Below are positions 1 through 7,668 of a stretch of 64,000 nt of DNA, piece by piece. Origin of the DNA: Rhodoferax sp. (lineage in GTDB: Bacteria; Pseudomonadota; Gammaproteobacteria; Burkholderiales; Burkholderiaceae_C); assembly GCF_028714215.1 (NCBI RefSeq), contig NZ_JAQTMS010000009.1, forward strand, positions 1 through 64,000, given 5' to 3'. The position numbers were made by a program, and so were the translations under genes. Within the stretch, counting starts at the first letter, position 1. Each line of letters begins with the position of its first letter. The notes beneath the pieces are model-generated. The model did no database searches. It saw only the letters and a program-made list of their open reading frames with translations, and had not been told where the DNA came from.

Positions 1-113
1 CGCTGGCGCTATTTGCAAGCCCATGAGCGTTTCTAGACTTGAGTGCCCGGCTCTGGCCCAGCGGCCATCCGAAAAAATTCGATAATGAATCCAGTATTGA
101 TTTGGATCCATTT

Positions 114-1388
114 ATGATTTTCCGTTCTTTCAAGTTGTTCTTCGCCGCGCTGATCGCCGCACTGCTGTTGGTCGCTTGCAATAGCGGCGATCCGGCTCCG
201 GCGCCAAGCGGGCTGGCCGTCACCGCCGGTGAATCGTCGGTCACGGTGTCCTGGGATATGACTGACGGCGTTGAATACTGGCTGTTTTTTGGTCCCAGCA
301 GCGCAGCCCCCAGCAGCACGACATCGATGCAAGGCTGGTTTGGCCTGCCGGGCGGCAACGTGGTGATCAAAGCCACCTCACCGTATGTCGTTTCCGGCCT
401 GGTCAACGGCTTGAGCTATTCGTTTTCGGTCAACGGCAGAACCAATGGCGGGCCCGGCGGGCCAGGCGCCACGCCGGTTACCGCCACACCCCGGATTGCC
501 GGCTCAAGTTGGAGCGCCGGCAGCGCCATCTCCGGCAGCGTTGGCTTGCGCGGCCTGACCTATGGTGCAACCACCGCCACCACGACCACCAACTCGGTGG
601 CGAACTTTGTTGCGGCCGGCGCGGCCGGGGCCATCTACGCCAGCCTTGATGGCGTCACCTGGAACGCCATCAACTACGCCACCAGCAGCAACATCAATGG
701 CGCCGCCTACTTTGGTACTTTCAAATTGGTGGGTGATGGTGGCCTGGTGCTGACCAGTTCGGATGCCGCCACTTGGACCGCGCAAACCAGCGGCACCAGC
801 CAGAACCTGTACGCGATCGCCAGCAATTATTCGAATTTGAATGTTGCCGTGGGCGCCAACGGCACCATCATCACCAGCCCCGACGGCGTCACCTGGACGG
901 CGGCAACCAGTTCGGCTACCAGCCGTGATTTGTATGCGGTGGCTTACACCAGCTACAACAGTGGCACCTGGGTCGCCGTCGGCGCCGGCGGCACCGTCGT
1001 GGAAAGCGCGGACGGCTTGACCTGGCATGGCGTCACGTCCGGCAGCACGGCCGACCTGCGCGGCGTTGCCTACACCACCAGCACCTCCACGGACGGCGTC
1101 GTAAGCTACACCTTCGTGGCGGTTGGTGCCTCCGGTACCGTGCTGAGCAGCACCGACGCCAGCACCTGGACGGCACAGGCCGTGAGCGGCGCCGGCGCCC
1201 TCAATGCCGTTGTCTATGGCACGCAGTTTGTGGCGGTTGGCGCCGCTGGCAAGATCTTCATCAGCACCGATGGCCTGAACTGGACGCTGACCCCAGCCGC
1301 CACCAGCCAGGATCTCTACGCCGTGGCACACGGCTCGCTGGATTACTCGGCAGTGGGTGCCGCCGGCACCAATTTACTGTCCAGATAG
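114..1388 (+). CDS. Lipoprotein with FN3-like domain and beta-propeller repeats
   Basis: The reading frame is open from 39, but ATG 114 gives a clean lipoprotein signal peptide: a hydrophobic run followed by the lipobox LLVAC (Cys about residue 20). Residues about 30-125 look like a fibronectin type III domain. The rest consists of about six repeats of roughly 40 residues with the pattern VAVGxxGTxxxSxDGxxWT, typical of BNR/Ycf48-type beta-propeller blades. It is probably anchored in the outer or inner membrane facing the periplasm or exterior. A binding or scaffold role is inferred; there is no enzyme motif. Its 3' end overlaps the convergent peptidase gene by 46 bases. Confidence 0.75.
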   Translation: MIFRSFKLFFAALIAALLLVACNSGDPAPAPSGLAVTAGESSVTVSWDMTDGVEYWLFFGPSSAAPSSTTSMQGWFGLPGGNVVIKATSPYVVSGLVNGLSYSFSVNGRTNGGPGGPGATPVTATPRIAGSSWSAGSAISGSVGLRGLTYGATTATTTTNSVANFVAAGAAGAIYASLDGVTWNAINYATSSNINGAAYFGTFKLVGDGGLVLTSSDAATWTAQTSGTSQNLYAIASNYSNLNVAVGANGTIITSPDGVTWTAATSSATSRDLYAVAYTSYNSGTWVAVGAGGTVVESADGLTWHGVTSGSTADLRGVAYTTSTSTDGVVSYTFVAVGASGTVLSSTDASTWTAQAVSGAGALNAVVYGTQFVAVGAAGKIFISTDGLNWTLTPAATSQDLYAVAHGSLDYSAVGAAGTNLLSR

Positions 1389-2236
1389 CCGCCCGACGCG
1401 GCGGCAACGTTCTTTGCCGCGGCTACCCGCGCGTTCATCCAGCGCAACAGATCGAGCCACATCTGGCGCATCTCGGCATCCCGCGGCGTGCGCGTTGCAT
1501 TGGGCAGCTCGATCGTGACCACCGGCATGCCCTGGTGTGCGCCGCCATAATTGCCCAATGAACCGGGGAAGATGCCAACCTGGTGCAGATACAAGCTGCC
1601 CAGTCGGGACGGCGGCACCACCGGCCCGTCAAAGTCAAGCACGCCATAGGGCGCATGAATACTGACGATCAGTTGCGGCTGAAAATTGCGCATCTCGTCG
1701 TGCAGAAAGCGCGACTCCGGCTCCGACAAGGGTCGCGGACCGGGCCAGCGGCGCGGGTCCTTGCGCGTGCGCTTTTCCCAGTACAACTTGGCATCGCGCT
1801 CCCAATTGGGCGTCGAAAAGTTCCGGTTCAAATCCACACCATGGGCGTTGACGCGGCGCGGCGAGGGGTTGAACAGACCGTCCGGATTGAGCACCGGCAC
1901 AAAACGCCAGTGCACCTGCTGCGCGCCGACCATGGGCAGTTGCGCCGCCAGCCTGATCCAGTGAAAAGCCACCGCCGCCGAAGACGGCTCATCACCATGG
2001 ATGGCGCCGACCACCAGCACCCGCAGCGTGGCATGTTCCGGCTTGACATCGCTGACCCACAGCGTTCGCCCTTTCACGGATCTGGCCGCCGTCGGTTGCA
2101 GCTTGGCGGCCTCGCACAGCTCGCGTCGCAAATTCGGCAAGCGGGCCGCAAAATCGGCGCAAGGTGTGGCGGATTGGGCGCTATCAACAGTTAAAAACAG
2201 AGCCAGCAAAAAGGGCTTCAGGCAACGCGCAGGCAT
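1343..2236 (-). CDS. M14-family zinc carboxypeptidase (MpaA-like murein peptide amidase type)
   Basis: The start at 2236 (MPARCLK) gives a signal peptide ending near DSAQSA, so a periplasmic location is likely; the longer frame from 2263 adds nine residues ahead of it. Family motifs are visible: zinc-binding HGDE, the substrate-binding HGVDLNRNF segment, a third zinc ligand in IVSIHAP and a catalytic Glu candidate in VTIELPN. The protein is about 297 residues, in the range of short M14 enzymes that cut gamma-D-Glu-DAP bonds in murein peptides or deacylate small amides. The exact substrate is inference. It stands alone, convergent with the upstream lipoprotein. Confidence 0.8.
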   Translation of the reverse strand: MPARCLKPFLLALFLTVDSAQSATPCADFAARLPNLRRELCEAAKLQPTAARSVKGRTLWVSDVKPEHATLRVLVVGAIHGDEPSSAAVAFHWIRLAAQLPMVGAQQVHWRFVPVLNPDGLFNPSPRRVNAHGVDLNRNFSTPNWERDAKLYWEKRTRKDPRRWPGPRPLSEPESRFLHDEMRNFQPQLIVSIHAPYGVLDFDGPVVPPSRLGSLYLHQVGIFPGSLGNYGGAHQGMPVVTIELPNATRTPRDAEMRQMWLDLLRWMNARVAAAKNVAAASGGYLDSKLVPAAPTAE

Positions 2237-2414
2237 GAATCCGAGTTTAACTTCTGGCCCCACCCAATGACGGGTTCAAATATACCTGTCGCTCAATATT
2301 GAGATTGCCTTCACGCAACCCAGTTACGTTCCAACATCACTCGCCGCAGCCTCCATGTTTACCTTTCGCCATCCGCGCCCTGTCGGTAACCGAAAACCGG
2401 TTGCGGAGTTGTCA

Positions 2415-2954
2415 ATGCAACAGGAGGCCAGGGCCATCGACGCGTCGCATGCCATATTGGTCGGAAAGTCGGATGTTCTGCCACCACCCGTAGTCGCCAC
2501 CACTTCAAGCGTGCCGCAACAACTTACGCTGGAGTTCTCGGTTTCGTATCGACTTGCGGAGTACTTGAGCTTCGCCCGGGATCATGCGCCTCTGGTTACG
2601 CAGCGCGTTCTGGCCGCGAAAGGGAAACTTGTCCAAACACCTTCGCGGTTACAAGGCGTGGCACTGACACTCATCTGCACGGTCGCCTTCTTCTTCAAGA
2701 AGCGCCGCATGCCAATTTGCCGGTTTATCATCACCGAGGATGGCATCCATAGAAGCGCGGCTTCGCGCAATTTGTTCATTCCATGGACCGAAGTTCTGGA
2801 GGTTCATCGGTACTCTCAGGGATACTTCATTGAGATGCACCGCGGCGCCATGCCACTGCCGTTCAGGTGCCTCCGTGCCCAGCAAGTGTCGGCATTTGAC
2901 GCTCTCGTTGCCAAGTGGCAAAAGGCCTCTTTGGCATCAACCTTCCCGAAATGA
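2415..2954 (+). CDS. YcxB-like C-terminal domain membrane protein
   Basis: I chose ATG 2415 (MQQEARAIDA); the frame is open back to 2355. The N-terminal half contains LTLEFSVSYRLAEYLSF, followed by one hydrophobic stretch (GVALTLICTVAFFFKKRR) that could span the membrane. The C-terminal third (ITEDGIHRS to WTEVLEVHRY and DALVAKW) has the pattern of YcxB-like/PH-like domains seen in small bacterial membrane proteins. Function is unknown. The last codons and stop (FPK*) lie inside the end of dispersed repeat copy 1, so the repeat has replaced or trimmed the original C-terminus. Confidence 0.6.
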   Translation: MQQEARAIDASHAILVGKSDVLPPPVVATTSSVPQQLTLEFSVSYRLAEYLSFARDHAPLVTQRVLAAKGKLVQTPSRLQGVALTLICTVAFFFKKRRMPICRFIITEDGIHRSAASRNLFIPWTEVLEVHRYSQGYFIEMHRGAMPLPFRCLRAQQVSAFDALVAKWQKASLASTFPK

Positions 2955-3297
2955 TGACATGCCAAACCCGGTTCGGCATAGCGGGAGGATCAGGCTGGAG
3001 GGGCACTCAGCTCCGTGTCCCCCGCCCTGCGGGCTCCTCCTTTACCTGCGCTGAGCGCCCCTCCAGCCTGATCTTTCAAGCAAGGTTGGTGTGCAATCGG
3101 CGCAAACCACCGACGCTCGCCGCCGAGGACGCTGGGGTGGGTGGCGTAGCGTGGACTTGGGGTTTTGCCAAATTAAGGGGGAGGCCGAAGGCCGGAGGAC
3201 ATTCGCAGAGCTACCCACCGCAGCGCTCTCGACCCACACACGCCTGGGCTGTAGTTCTTGACTTGCGAAAGCAATCCGCATCAGCCACGCTCGGCTG
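2940..3297 (-). repeat. Dispersed palindromic repeat, copy 1 (longest)
   Basis: Read on the minus strand it runs from GCTGATGCGGATTGCTTTCG to TTTCGGGAA. It shares, in order, blocks with copies at 5953-6213 and 53936-54118. The core is an imperfect hairpin of about 85 bases whose arms are GATCAGGCTGGAGGGGC and its complement. Copy 1 carries an extra stretch of about 95 bases (with the palindrome CCGGCCTTCGGCC nearby) absent from copy 2. No reading frame of note. Together with its edges it accounts for the gap between 2955 and 3442. It looks like a MITE or REP-type element; a transcription-stop role is possible. Confidence 0.75.
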
Positions 3298-3442
3298 AAA
3301 CGGTGTCCTGAATTTCGGGATTTTCAATAGCCGATTCACCTTCAGTCATCAATAGCGTGCCAAGCAAATGAGACGTGAGGCGACGCCAGTTATAGTGTCG
3401 GCGCCGCATGACTTGTCGCAACTGATCAACGCTAAAACACTG

Positions 3443-3877
3443 ATGACTCTCCCACCTTGGTTATCGATTGCCGCCGCAGAGACGGGTGTGCGCACCTTTG
3501 CGCCGGGCGCCAGCAACCCCAGAATCACCGAGTACCACGCCCACACCAACATCCGGGGCTATGACGACAAAGCCTCCTGGTGCTCCTCCTTTGTCAACTG
3601 GGCGCTGGCCCAAGCGGGCATTCAGGGCACCGGCTCGGCGCTGGCCCGCTCCTGGTTGGCCTGGGGCGAGCCTTTGAGCGAGCCGGTACCTGGCTGCATC
3701 GTGGTCCTGTCACGCGAAGATCCTGGCGGCTGGAAAGGTCATGTCGGCTTCTTCCTGCGCGCCGACGCCCAGTTGATCCATCTGTTGGGCGGCAATCAGC
3801 TGGAACAGGTGCGCGAGCACTTCTACCCCCTGTCATCGGTGCTGGGCTACCGTTGGCCGGCGCGCAACACACCCTGA
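3443..3877 (+). CDS. TIGR02594-type NlpC/P60-like peptidoglycan hydrolase
   Basis: The frame is open from 3368, but the family usually begins at PPWLxIA, so ATG 3443 (MTLPPWLS) is preferred; TATAGT around 3391 could be a promoter -10 between the two candidates. Conserved landmarks: the candidate catalytic Cys in ASWCSSFVNWAL and the His in GWKGHVGFF, then a C-terminal GYRWP. About 144 residues. Such proteins are thought to cut peptidoglycan peptides. No signal peptide is visible and no phage genes surround it. It begins a run of same-strand genes to 5914. Confidence 0.7.
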   Translation: MTLPPWLSIAAAETGVRTFAPGASNPRITEYHAHTNIRGYDDKASWCSSFVNWALAQAGIQGTGSALARSWLAWGEPLSEPVPGCIVVLSREDPGGWKGHVGFFLRADAQLIHLLGGNQLEQVREHFYPLSSVLGYRWPARNTP

Positions 3878-3895
3878 CGCTTGGGCAACCCCACC

Positions 3896-4492
3896 ATGCC
3901 ACTCACTCCAAGACGCTGCCTGAGCGCCCTCCTGCTGGGGGTCACGGCCGCCCTATCTTCGCCGGCACAGGCACTGGAGAACGACCTGGGCAACGCCGTG
4001 CAAAGCGTCGCCGGCATCTACAGCAGCATCTGGATTCATGAGATGGGCCACGCATTGACCTTCCATGCTTTGGGCGCCACCGACATTGAAATCAAGGTAC
4101 CCCGCGAAGGCTGCCGGCTGTGCGGAGAAACGACTTCCAAGAGTCCGGCCGGCGGCTACCAACTCTGGCATGCACAGGCCATTGCCGGATCAGGCCTGCT
4201 GGCGGCCAACCTGGCCGGCGAACTGGTGATCCAGCGCCAGTCGCTGCACGGCTCAGCCTTCGCACAAAGCGTTCTGGGCAGCTCCTTGGTGTCCAACGCC
4301 ATCCATGTCTACACCTATTACACCCGCTACGTCGGCGTCGACGGCTACCGGGGCAACGACATCGACGCCTTCGCGGCCAGTGGCGGCAACCCGCATCTTT
4401 TTTCGGCAGCGCTGCTGGCCTATACCGCCTGGTCGCTGCAGCGCATGCGGCAGAAGGAGATTCCGTTCTTCTATGTCAATCTTCGCTTTTAG
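3896..4492 (+). CDS. Exported protein with HEMGH metalloprotease-like motif
   Basis: ATG 3896 (MPLTPRRC) gives a good signal peptide ending near SSPAQALE; a TTG at 3881 would add five residues. Shortly after lies WIHEMGHALTFHALG, a classical HExxH zinc-binding pattern. CRLCGE adds a CxxC pair. Two later segments (AIAGSGLLAANLAG, FSAALLAYTAWSL) are hydrophobic. I do not recognise the family. A membrane-associated or periplasmic metallopeptidase is the obvious reading, but no third zinc ligand can be assigned by eye. Confidence 0.65.
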   Translation: MPLTPRRCLSALLLGVTAALSSPAQALENDLGNAVQSVAGIYSSIWIHEMGHALTFHALGATDIEIKVPREGCRLCGETTSKSPAGGYQLWHAQAIAGSGLLAANLAGELVIQRQSLHGSAFAQSVLGSSLVSNAIHVYTYYTRYVGVDGYRGNDIDAFAASGGNPHLFSAALLAYTAWSLQRMRQKEIPFFYVNLRF

Positions 4493-4504
4493 CCAGGAAA
4501 ATCC

Positions 4505-5116
4505 ATGGAAAAGATCGACCTCAAAAAAGACCTGAAACAGTACCAAGCGTCTGCCAAGGAGGTGGTGCAGCTTGACGTACCGAGCTTCCAGTTCCTGATG
4601 GTCGACGGCCGGGGCGATCCGAACACCTCGCCAGAATATGCCCAGGCGGTGGAGGCCTTGTTTTCCGTCTCTTACACGGCCAAGTTCATGCTCAAGAAGG
4701 GGCCGCAGCAACTTGACTATGCCGTCATGCCGCTGGAAGGGCTTTGGTGGGCCGATGACATGTCCGCCTTCGTCACCGGCGACAAAGCCAAGTGGCAGTG
4801 GACCCTGCTGATCCTGCAGCCATCCTTCGTGACCCCTGAAACCATCCAGGTGGCCATTGTCGAAGTCCGCAGAAAGAAAAAATTGCCGGCCCTCGACAAG
4901 CTACGCCTGGAGGATTTCTCTGAAGGTCTTTGTGCTCAAGTGCTGCACGTCGGGCCGTTCGCGGAGGAAGGGCCAACCATCGAGCGCCTGCATCAATTCA
5001 TCGATGAGCGCACCGGCCGCAGCGGCAAGCACCATGAAATCTACCTGAGCGACATACGGCGCGCCGACCCGAAGCGATGGAAAACCATCATTCGGCATCC
5101 CATGAAACGAGCTTGA
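4505..5116 (+). CDS. GyrI-like small-molecule-binding domain protein
   Basis: 203 residues starting MEKIDLKKDL, 12 bases after the previous stop, with AGGAAAATCC just upstream as a weak ribosome site. The pattern QYQASAKEVVQLDVPSFQFLMVDGRGDPN, the KFMLKK segment and LCAQVLHVGPFAEEGPTIERLHQFI match GyrI-like proteins, which fold like the ligand domain of SoxS/BmrR-type regulators and often bind lipophilic or cationic compounds. No DNA-binding part is present. Its ligand is unknown. The next gene starts two bases after the stop, so co-transcription is likely. Confidence 0.8.
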   Translation: MEKIDLKKDLKQYQASAKEVVQLDVPSFQFLMVDGRGDPNTSPEYAQAVEALFSVSYTAKFMLKKGPQQLDYAVMPLEGLWWADDMSAFVTGDKAKWQWTLLILQPSFVTPETIQVAIVEVRRKKKLPALDKLRLEDFSEGLCAQVLHVGPFAEEGPTIERLHQFIDERTGRSGKHHEIYLSDIRRADPKRWKTIIRHPMKRA

Positions 5117-5118
5117 CC

Positions 5119-5535
5119 ATGACAACGATTCAATGGTCGGTTACCGATCTGAACGCCGTGCTGGAGCGAACGCCGTTCCTGAAGTCGTACGGCTTCAACG
5201 TCCAGTCCTGCGCCCCTGGCGAGTGTGTGCTGCGGGTTCCCTTCAACTTGGCGCTCGAGCGGCCGGGCGGCATCGTCAGCGGCATGACACTGATGGGCGC
5301 CGCCGACGTCGCCATGTGGCTGGCCATCATGACGCAGCGGGGCACCGAGGAACAGTGGGTCACCTCGGACATGAAGACCGCCTTTCTGCGCAGCGCTCGC
5401 CAGGAGGATTTCTTGTGCACCGCCCGAATTCTCAAGCTGGGGAAACGCAGCGCCTATGGCAGCGCCGAATGCAACGGTGTTGCCTCAGGCTTGCTGGCGC
5501 ACCATGTGCTCACCTATGTCAAAGTCGCAAGCTGA
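5119..5535 (+). CDS. PaaI-type hotdog thioesterase
   Basis: ATG 5119 follows directly on the GyrI-like gene. The protein of 138 residues has the hotdog pattern: ECVLRVPFNLALERPGGIVSGMTLMGAADVAMWLAIM, then TSDMKTAFLRSA, ending HHVLTYVKV. The segment RPGGIVSG stands where PaaI enzymes carry HGG; the His is not evident, so catalysis may rely on a different residue. Expected role: hydrolysis of an acyl- or aryl-CoA in the cytoplasm. The substrate cannot be predicted from neighbours. Confidence 0.75.
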   Translation: MTTIQWSVTDLNAVLERTPFLKSYGFNVQSCAPGECVLRVPFNLALERPGGIVSGMTLMGAADVAMWLAIMTQRGTEEQWVTSDMKTAFLRSARQEDFLCTARILKLGKRSAYGSAECNGVASGLLAHHVLTYVKVAS

Positions 5536-5593
5536 GCGCCCAATCCACCGCCTTGATCTGCCCCCACCAACCACACAACCGGAGTGAAACACC

Positions 5594-5914
5594 ATGCACG
5601 ACATCAAATGGACCCATTCTGAGCAGAAGACGGCACGGAAGGTGTTCGACGCAGCCCTGCAACGAGAGCTTGCGGCGATCCTGTCCAAGCTCAAGGAATT
5701 GGCGGCCAGCGCAAAGACGCCTCAAGACATGTGGGAAATCGAAAAATACCTCACTCAACAGCGACGTCAGATTGACTCGAAATACGACTTTCGGTATTCA
5801 CAGTTGATTGAGGTGTTCGGCAGGCTGCTGCGTGAGAACTGGATCGAAGAAAAAGAACTGCAGGCTCTCTCACCAGAGAAACTCGCCTGGATTCAACACA
5901 TCGCCACGCTGTGA
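5594..5914 (+). CDS. Fluorescence recovery protein (FRP)-like protein
   Basis: 106 residues, predicted all-helical. Compared by eye with my memory of cyanobacterial FRP, the whole length lines up: WTHSEQKTARKVFDAALQREL at the N-terminus, DMWEIEKYLTQQRRQIDSKYD in the middle and EKELQALSPEKLAWI at the end. The Trp and Arg of the FRP dimer/OCP-binding face (W50 and R60 in Synechocystis numbering) appear kept, while the neighbouring His53/Asp54 are Glu/Lys. FRP speeds relaxation of the orange carotenoid protein; no OCP gene is visible here, so the role in this organism is unknown. Confidence 0.65.
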   Translation: MHDIKWTHSEQKTARKVFDAALQRELAAILSKLKELAASAKTPQDMWEIEKYLTQQRRQIDSKYDFRYSQLIEVFGRLLRENWIEEKELQALSPEKLAWIQHIATL

Positions 5915-5952
5915 ACCAACTGTTCCGCCAGTCGGGCCGCATTCTGTAGCCA

Positions 5953-6213
5953 ACCCTGGTCAAGCCTGTCTGATGCAGATTGCTTTCGCAAGTCAATAAC
6001 TGAGGCCCAGGCGTGTGTGGGCCGAGGGCGCCGCAACGAGCGTCGGTGGTTTGCCCAGCTCGCATACCAGCCCAGCCTGAAAGATCAGGTTGGTGGGGCG
6101 CTCGGTGCAGGTAAAGGAGGAGCCCGCAGGGCGGGGGACACGGAGCTGAGTGCCCCTCCAGCCTGATCCACCAGGTACATGAGCGGAGTTTGGCACGTCA
6201 TCCTTTCGGGAAC
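5953..6213 (+). repeat. Dispersed palindromic repeat, copy 2
   Basis: Runs from about GTCTGATGCAGATTGCTTTCG to TTTCGGGAACG. It shares the entry block (GATTGCTTTCGCAAGTCAA, then GCCCAGGCGTGTGTGGG), the GCGTCGGTGGTTTG block, the core hairpin (GATCAGGTTGGTGGGGC with its partner GCCCCTCCAGCCTGATC) and the TTTGGCAYGTC...TTTCGGGAA end with copy 1, in the opposite orientation. It fills the gap between the FRP-like gene and the 3' end of rnpB, where the hairpin could stop transcription from either side. Confidence 0.75.
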
Positions 6214-6228
6214 GATCCATAAAAGTGT

Positions 6229-6567
6229 GAAGCCCACCGATAAGCCGGATTCTGTGCAACTGCCAACCCTTGCGGGCCGGCAGAAGTGACTGCCATTAAT
6301 CTGGGCTGTTGGTCGCCCAACAGCTCGGTGCTACCTACCCGCACACTCCGGGGGCCCCGTCAACGTGTGCCTACTTGGTATTGCTGCGCGTAGAGATTGC
6401 CCGTTTCACCCGAACTTAATCGGCTCGTCTCTGTTGCTCTGATCCTCACCTTATACCTTGCGGCTTTCAGTGGACAGCCGTTAGCTGCTACGCTGCCCTA
6501 TGCAGTCCGGACGTTCCTCCAGTGCCCTGTTTCCAGGATTGCACCAGCGGCAGTCTGGCGGGCTTCA
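6229..6567 (-). ncRNA. rnpB: RNase P RNA, bacterial class A
   Basis: On the minus strand the 5' part reads GAAGCCCGCCAGACTGCC and GGAGGAACGTCCGGACTGC, the hallmark core segment. The middle includes GGGTGAAACGGGCAA. The 3' part has GGGTAGGTAGCACCGAGCTG and ends AATCCGGCTTATCGGTGGGCTTC, the other universally conserved segment. End positions are set by pairing of the 5' GAAGCCCGCC with the 3' GGTGGGCTTC and may be off by a few bases. The RNA is the catalytic part of RNase P, which trims tRNA 5' ends. It lies divergently next to cysK. Confidence 0.95.
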
Positions 6568-6676
6568 CCCCTCCATTATCGCGGCTATCCATAACCTTAT
6601 ATCGAAAACTGTCGATCAACTGGTCCAAAATCTGGCCTTCTTCGCCCCAACCCACCACCTGCCCAAGGAGTTCCTC

Positions 6677-7594
6677 ATGAAAGCCGACAACATCCTGCAA
6701 ACCATTGGCAACACGCCGCACGTGCGCATCAACCGCCTGTTCGGCAGTTCGCACAAGGTCTGGATCAAGTCCGAACGCAGCAATCCCGGCGGCTCCATCA
6801 AGGACCGCATTGCACTGTCCATGGTCGAGGCGGCCGAGAAAAGCGGCCAGCTCAAGCCCGGCGCCACCATCATCGAGCCGACCTCTGGTAACACCGGTGT
6901 CGGCCTGGCCATGGTGGCCGCGGTCAAGGGCTACAAACTGATTCTGGTGATGCCCGACAGCATGTCGGTGGAGCGCCGCCGCCTGATGCTGGCCTACGGC
7001 GCCACCTTCGACCTGACGCCGCGCGAAAAAGGCATAAAAGGCGCCATTGCCCGCGCCACGGAACTGGTGGCTGCCACACCCAATTCGTGGATGCCGCAGC
7101 AGTTCGAGAACCCGGCCAACATCGACGCCCATGTGCGCAGCACGGCGCTGGAAATTTTGGCCGATTTTCCGGATGGCATCGACGCCTTGATCACCGGCGT
7201 CGGCACCGGTGGTCACCTGACCGGTTGCGCCCAGGTCCTGAAAGCCAAATGGCCCAAGCTCAAGGTCTACGCGGTGGAGCCGGTGGCCTCTCCCGTGATC
7301 TCGGGCGGTGCGCCGGCGCCGCACTCGATCCAGGGCATTGGCGCCGGCTTTGTGCCGAAGAACCTGGACACCGCTTTGCTCGATGGCGTGATTCTGGTCG
7401 ATGCCGAACCGGCACGCGAGATGGCGCGCCGCTGCGCCCGCGAGGAAGGCATTCTGGTGGGCATCTCCAGTGGTGCCACGCTGGCCGCGATTGCGCAAAA
7501 ACTGCCCGATCTGCCGGCCGGTGCCACCGTGCTGGGCTTTAACTACGACACGGGGGAGCGATATTTGTCGATTGAAGGTTTCCTGCCGGCCTGA
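6677..7594 (+). CDS. cysK: Cysteine synthase (O-acetylserine sulfhydrylase)
   Basis: ATG 6677 has AAGGAG eight bases upstream; the longer frame from 6500 runs into rnpB and is rejected. The 305-residue protein begins [14 protein letters not shown], carries the PLP lysine in NPGGSIKDR, the substrate loop [11 protein letters not shown], the phosphate-binding [10 protein letters not shown] and the [12 protein letters not shown] region. It makes L-cysteine from O-acetylserine and sulfide in the cytoplasm. CysK and CysM are hard to separate by eye; the [11 protein letters not shown] segment favours CysK. Confidence 0.93.
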   Translation: MKADNILQTIGNTPHVRINRLFGSSHKVWIKSERSNPGGSIKDRIALSMVEAAEKSGQLKPGATIIEPTSGNTGVGLAMVAAVKGYKLILVMPDSMSVERRRLMLAYGATFDLTPREKGIKGAIARATELVAATPNSWMPQQFENPANIDAHVRSTALEILADFPDGIDALITGVGTGGHLTGCAQVLKAKWPKLKVYAVEPVASPVISGGAPAPHSIQGIGAGFVPKNLDTALLDGVILVDAEPAREMARRCAREEGILVGISSGATLAAIAQKLPDLPAGATVLGFNYDTGERYLSIEGFLPA

Positions 7595-7668
7595 AACCGG
7601 GCCGGCAAGGCCAGACCGTAAAATTCGGTGCTTCTGCTTGATAAACACAAGCCCACCAGACACCGACC

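Noticed and set aside
3443-4492. Prophage lysis genes
   Set aside because: The NlpC/P60-like protein could be a phage endolysin, but no holin, structural genes or integrase lie nearby.
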